From Entrophospora sp. SA101 (lineage: Eukaryota > Glomeromycota > Glomeromycetes > Entrophosporales > Entrophosporaceae), in assembly GCA_958430865.1 (NCBI GenBank), contig CAUDNR010004442.1, forward strand, positions 3,733-14,404: DNA of 10,672 nucleotides. Reading direction: 5' to 3'. Both the position numbers and the translations under genes were made by a program. Below are positions 7,833-10,672 of this stretch, in pieces; positions within the stretch are counted from its first letter, which is position 1; every line of letters starts with the position of its first letter. The notes under the pieces were generated by a model. It saw nothing but the letters and a program-made list of their open reading frames with translations. It was not told where the DNA came from and did no database searches.

Positions 7833-7841
7833 ATTACTGTT
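7833..7841. repeat. Target-site duplication, right copy
   Basis: ATTACTGTT, directly touching the right end of the MITE; partner of 7711-7719. Confidence 0.8.
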
Positions 7842-8386
7842 TATGTCATATCTCCACATCTTCATCATCAAATTCACAATTATACTGAACCAATGGAAGT
7901 TCATTAGCAATATCATAGACCAGCTTAGCTAGAAGTTTCTTTACATCTAAAAGGTCACTGATTACAAATGGCTTTTACCTACTAAAAATAAAATTGACAT
8001 TATACAACAAACCAGATGCAATTTTTTTTTTCATAAGCTTCTCTATTATCACTGTTCTTTTTATTTTTTATTGGGTAAATGCCTACTTCCAACACTATTA
8101 TTCAAAATTCTTGATTCGTTTTGATCCATCAATCTTACAAAAATCATGAGTACCATCTATTCTATATCTATATTTTCTTTCTAGATTTGCATCAACTTTT
8201 TATTTACTTATGCCCAAGTTATTATTCTCATGTTATTATTGGTAATAATCAATTTAATATTTGCATATAAGGTAATTTTTGGTTTTATTTTTTTATTTTT
8301 TTATTCATTTTCTGTATATATAGTACTTTTTGTAGTTGTTGTAGTTACTGTTTGCCACTTTCTTTATCATCATCATCGCCATCAAT

Positions 8387-8434
8387 AACATCATTATTAA
8401 CATCATTATTAACATCATTATTAACGTCATTATT
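8387..8434. repeat. 12-bp minisatellite, four copies
   Basis: Four tandem copies of AACATCATTATT (the fourth has one change, AACGTCATTATT). On the minus strand they read as a repeated Asp-Val-Asn-Asn inside the Pus3-like relic, following NIRSNLPKDSPLVIREQ. They lie in a stretch that is an acidic insertion relative to the usual family sequence. Because the unit is a multiple of three, expansion would have kept the frame while the gene was active. Confidence 0.9.
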
Positions 8435-8873
8435 ATCATTATCATCTTGTTCTCTGATAACCAATGGCGAATCCTTTGGTAGATTAGATCTGATATTTAA
8501 TGCAATCAGTTGTCCAAAAGTGCTAATACCTTTATCAGTTCATTTAGAATTTATCATTGCTTGAAATAATTGTAGGCAACCTACCTTTATCATTTGGGGT
8601 TTCAAATCCATAAAAATTCCAACCAAAATATGCTAGTTTGAATGCTATATGATTTTTAGTATATTTTGACATTAAATAGTCTTTTCTTTTGTCAAATTTT
8701 TTTTTAAATTGTTGCTATTATTTCAATAGTATTATGATTATTGTGATTATCATTATTATTATTAGTTGTATGCATTTCATCCTGCTTTTCTAGCTCCTCC
8801 TTCTGTAGTAGTAGTGATTGTTGTTTTTCTAGTTAGTAGTTTTGCCAACAATTCTTGTTTACAATTAGAATAT

Positions 8874-9371
8874 TTTCTGAGCACAAAATGTCTACCAAAT
8901 TTATCAGAAAATTCTGAAAACAAAATAGATTTTTCCACATGTAATGTAAAAAATTTTTTTTTTAACATCTAATTATAAAAATGAGTTTATATGAATATGG
9001 GTTTAGTATATAGAGGTAGCTCAAGATCAAGATGCTCAAGGTATGTTTATAAATATCAATTCTTCCAATACCTTCTTTCTTTGTATAAAATAAAATAAAA
9101 TTATTATTTGATATTTGTAGTTTACAAATAAATGATTTATAATATAAACAATATACTGTAAATACAACAAATCTAGCTTCATGAGCAGTGTCTAAAATCT
9201 GAACTTGAGGTTATGTGCACTGACCACACATTATTATCAAACTAATGTATGGGCAATTTACATAAGTAATAAAATAAATTATAAAACAATTGATAAATTT
9301 TGTTTATACTTTTCAAAAAACATAGTCACCTTTCTATACTGTCTTCACTTTTTTTCAAGTCAAAGTTAAAC
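8874..9371. other. AT-rich interval between two relics
   Basis: Minus-strand sequence 8968-8874 is open and continuous with the Pus3-like N terminus, but its residues do not look conserved, so it may be leader. Beyond 8968 there are homopolymers and short frames only. A moderately mixed stretch at 9170-9260 gives short open pieces on both strands, none recognisable. No RNA gene was seen. Confidence 0.45.
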
Positions 9372-9707
9372 TCATAACCAATTTGGATCAAAATCTTCAC
9401 ATACTTTATTTAATTCATGTCTGGTTATTTCCTTATTTTTTTGCTTTTGTGTAGTTACTAAAGCTCTGAAACACCATGAATTGAGACTTGCATCATGAAT
9501 TGCATCTTGTGCCAGTTGTATAAAATTATGATAGGTGGTGCAGTGCAAGTTTTTAGGATTTTTAATTCAATTTAATAATTTGACCTCAAGTATAATTGGT
9601 ACAGTCCAAAAGTTTTCAGGTTTCAGTTTAGCCCAGCCCGCAAGCATGATTCATGACAATTTATTAGCTAACAAAACCTTTTTGGCTATGAAGCTTTGAT
9701 GTTGCAT
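9372..9707 (-). pseudogene. Decayed coding sequence of unrecognised family, two in-frame TGA codons
   Basis: One frame of 112 codons from ATG at 9707 to TGA at 9374-9372, interrupted by TGA at 9650-9648 and 9569-9567. The residues between look protein-like rather than random: MLAGWAKLKPENFWTVPIIL, then NPKNLHCTTYHNFIQLAQDA, SLNSWCFRALVTTQ and ITRHELNKVCEDFDPNWL. The composition (several Trp, Cys and His, amphipathic runs) differs from the surrounding low-complexity translation, and no other frame is open across the region. Both internal stops could derive from CGA (Arg) by one C-to-T change. I do not recognise the family; it may be a lineage-specific fungal protein. An intact 66-codon frame remains after the last internal stop, so a short product is not excluded. 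Confidence 0.5.
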
Positions 9708-10672
9708 TAAAAATTAAAAAATTAAAAAGTTTTCATACATAAATAAAGAGTTTTATATGTGGTTAAAGTTTGGATTCATTATTGTGTTTTGTGTAGTGAT
9801 GGTGGCTGAAATTATTTTAGCAAATCTGAAATAGTTGGGAAATCTTTTTTGTGAAAAAAAAAAAATTTTTTAAATTTTATTATTAGGGACGTGGCAGATA
9901 TGACATAATTAATGATTTGACAGTGCGTTGGCCCTCCTCTCCCACATCAGTCACACAAATTTGTTTTGTGCTACAAAAATTTTTTCGCAGCTTTTCATTT
10001 ATCCTTATTGTATGTGGTGAAATTGAAATCGAAATTTATAATTAAAATTTTGCAGTGGGATGTTTGGATATGAAATTATGATTGTATAATTTGAATTTCA
10101 CATATGTGAATTGCAAATTCACATAGATTTCATTTCAACGCACAACATCCTCAAAAATTAAATATTTAATTCGTACAACTTTGAAATGGAAAATGATGGA
10201 TATTTGAATCATACATGTTAACCAAAATTAATTCTATTAGTAAATGATCATTGCCAAATTCAAAATTCCAAAATAGCTTTTCATAATAGCTGGAATTAAT
10301 TTTAATAGTGGCCAAATTTTCTATAGGGCAAAACCACCCATATTATACAACATTGTTGGCATATTATTATAAACAAAATATTGAGATTTACTGTGAGACA
10401 CAGATTTTTATCTCAATTTTTATTATTATTATTTGTAGTGTTCATAGATGATAAAAATGTTAAAAACAGTATATATAAATGTTGAATATAAAAATACTAA
10501 TAAAATAATAAATAAATAATAAGAGGCATGATGGTAGGTCGCTTCAATCTGGGTTAAATTATAAAGTGGGTTTGCTTTAATTTAAAAATCATCTAGTATA
10601 GTTAATTCAATTTGTTTAGATTCTATATAATTTAAAATATCATTAATAATAAATAATTAAGATTAAATATTT
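9708..10672. other. Gene-poor interval to the window end
   Basis: No gene can be supported. A less AT-rich patch at 9885-9965 (AGGGACGTGGCAG and GCGTTGGCCCTCCTCTCCCA) is followed by a possible small intron (donor GTATGT at 10010, acceptor TTTTGCAG ending at 10055). This arrangement could be a promoter with a 5' exon, but no open frame of useful length follows. A stretch at 10166-10342 on the minus strand is free of stops for 58 codons but has no recognisable motif. A palindromic cluster at 10097-10124 is listed separately. The last 250 bases are A/T-rich simple sequence. Confidence 0.45.
10097..10124. repeat. Overlapping palindromes built from TTCACAT
   Basis: TTCACATATGTGAA (10097-10110) is a perfect 14-bp palindrome. 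It overlaps a second dyad, ATGTGAATT-GCA-AATTCACAT (10104-10124). The 7-base unit TTCACAT thus occurs three times in alternating orientation. It could be a binding site for a dimeric factor or a chance structure in AT-rich DNA. Confidence 0.5.

Larger units (their letters stand above)
7699..8873 (-). pseudogene. Decayed tRNA pseudouridine-38/39 synthase (Deg1/Pus3-like)
   Basis: Deg1/Pus3 isomerises U38/U39 in tRNA anticodon stems. Its sequence survives in order but scattered over frames. A coiled-coil-like start is seen as KQELLAKLL (8873-8833) then LEKQQSLLLQKEELEKQD (from 8832). Next come HIAFKLAYFGWNFYGFE (8696-8586 segment), TDKGISTFGQLIALNIRSNL (from 8539), QILN-stop-LLP (about 8260-8240), MRIITWA, then THDFCKIDGSKRIKNFE (8154-8101), IMSILFLVGK and DLLDVKKLLAKLVYDIANEL with PLVQYNCEFDDEDV (7959-7846), and WRYDINS. 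Lesions: several frameshifts; loss of about 20-25 residues between GFE and the catalytic motif; the Cys-Gly-Arg of the CGRTDKG motif deleted and replaced by TGA (8542-8540), with the Asp kept; a TGA for the conserved Arg of LNRxLP (8251-8249); and a transposon insertion at 7720-7832. Too many key residues are lost for activity; a working copy presumably exists elsewhere. Confidence 0.88.

Noticed and set aside
7593..7932. Overlapping open frames on both strands (107 and 88 codons) containing the same VTVKSGKIA string
   Set aside because: The shared string is just the two MITE terminal inverted repeats translated; the rest is Pus3-like relic or interspersed repeat in the wrong frame.
8361..8446. 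CRISPR-like array from the regular 12-bp repeats
   Set aside because: Repeats are contiguous with no spacers, are in frame with Asp/Asn codons, and the genome is eukaryotic.
8352..8564. Ser/Leu/Thr repeat open frame on the plus strand
   Set aside because: Antisense of the Asp-Val-Asn-Asn minisatellite and the TDKGISTFGQ block of the Pus3-like relic.
8766..8972. Open frames of 68 (plus) and 63 (minus) codons
   Set aside because: The plus frame is antisense to the Pus3-like N-terminal region. The minus frame contains real Pus3-like residues only at KQELLAKLL and then leaves the family frame, so it is part of the pseudogene and not a separate gene.
10166..10342. 58-codon stop-free minus-strand stretch (includes YEKLFWNFEFGNDHLLIELI)
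   Set aside because: No start, no splice context and no recognised motif; somewhat long for this base composition but not enough to call a gene or relic.

Overview
The window looks like nuclear DNA of a very AT-rich fungus, most likely an arbuscular mycorrhizal one (Rhizophagus/Glomeromycotina type). This is inferred from overall base composition, short GT-AG introns (78-172 nt), Asn/Asp-rich coding microsatellites, a fungal-type gene set and long gene-poor stretches with decayed genes. No bacterial-style operon, RNA gene or CRISPR array was seen.

Positions 1-5131 hold a divergently arranged gene pair caught in a large fold-back (inverted duplication). On the minus strand, 3464 down to 1834 encodes the first five exons (about 402 residues) of an importin-beta family nuclear import receptor of the Mtr10/transportin-3 type. 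On the plus strand, 3821-5131 encodes a 436-residue highly charged protein whose N-terminal half resembles the RNA polymerase I subunit A34.5/PAF49. They share a 356-bp intergenic promoter region. Positions 1-1833 are a near-perfect reverse-complement copy of 2827-4658: the N-terminal part of the A34.5-like gene, the shared promoter and exons 1 to 3 (part) of the importin gene. The arms are separated by a 993-bp single-copy spacer. The junction interrupts exon 5 of the importin gene, so no complete copy of it is present here. The left copy also has an extra A in a homopolymer that breaks exon 1. Only one such difference was found, so the structure is either very recent or a sequencing/assembly fold-back; the sequence alone cannot decide.

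Positions 5132-10672 form a gene-poor, relic-rich region. It holds a fragment with a homeodomain-like C terminus (6055-6387, minus), a 268-bp tandem duplication (6761-7295), and a heavily decayed minus-strand pseudogene of the tRNA pseudouridine-38/39 synthase Deg1/Pus3 (about 8873 to 7699). A 113-bp non-autonomous transposon with 30-bp terminal inverted repeats and a perfect 9-bp target duplication (7720-7832) has inserted into that pseudogene. A decayed reading frame of an unrecognised family lies at 9372-9707 (minus). The remaining intervals are low-complexity AT-rich sequence with no supportable gene.
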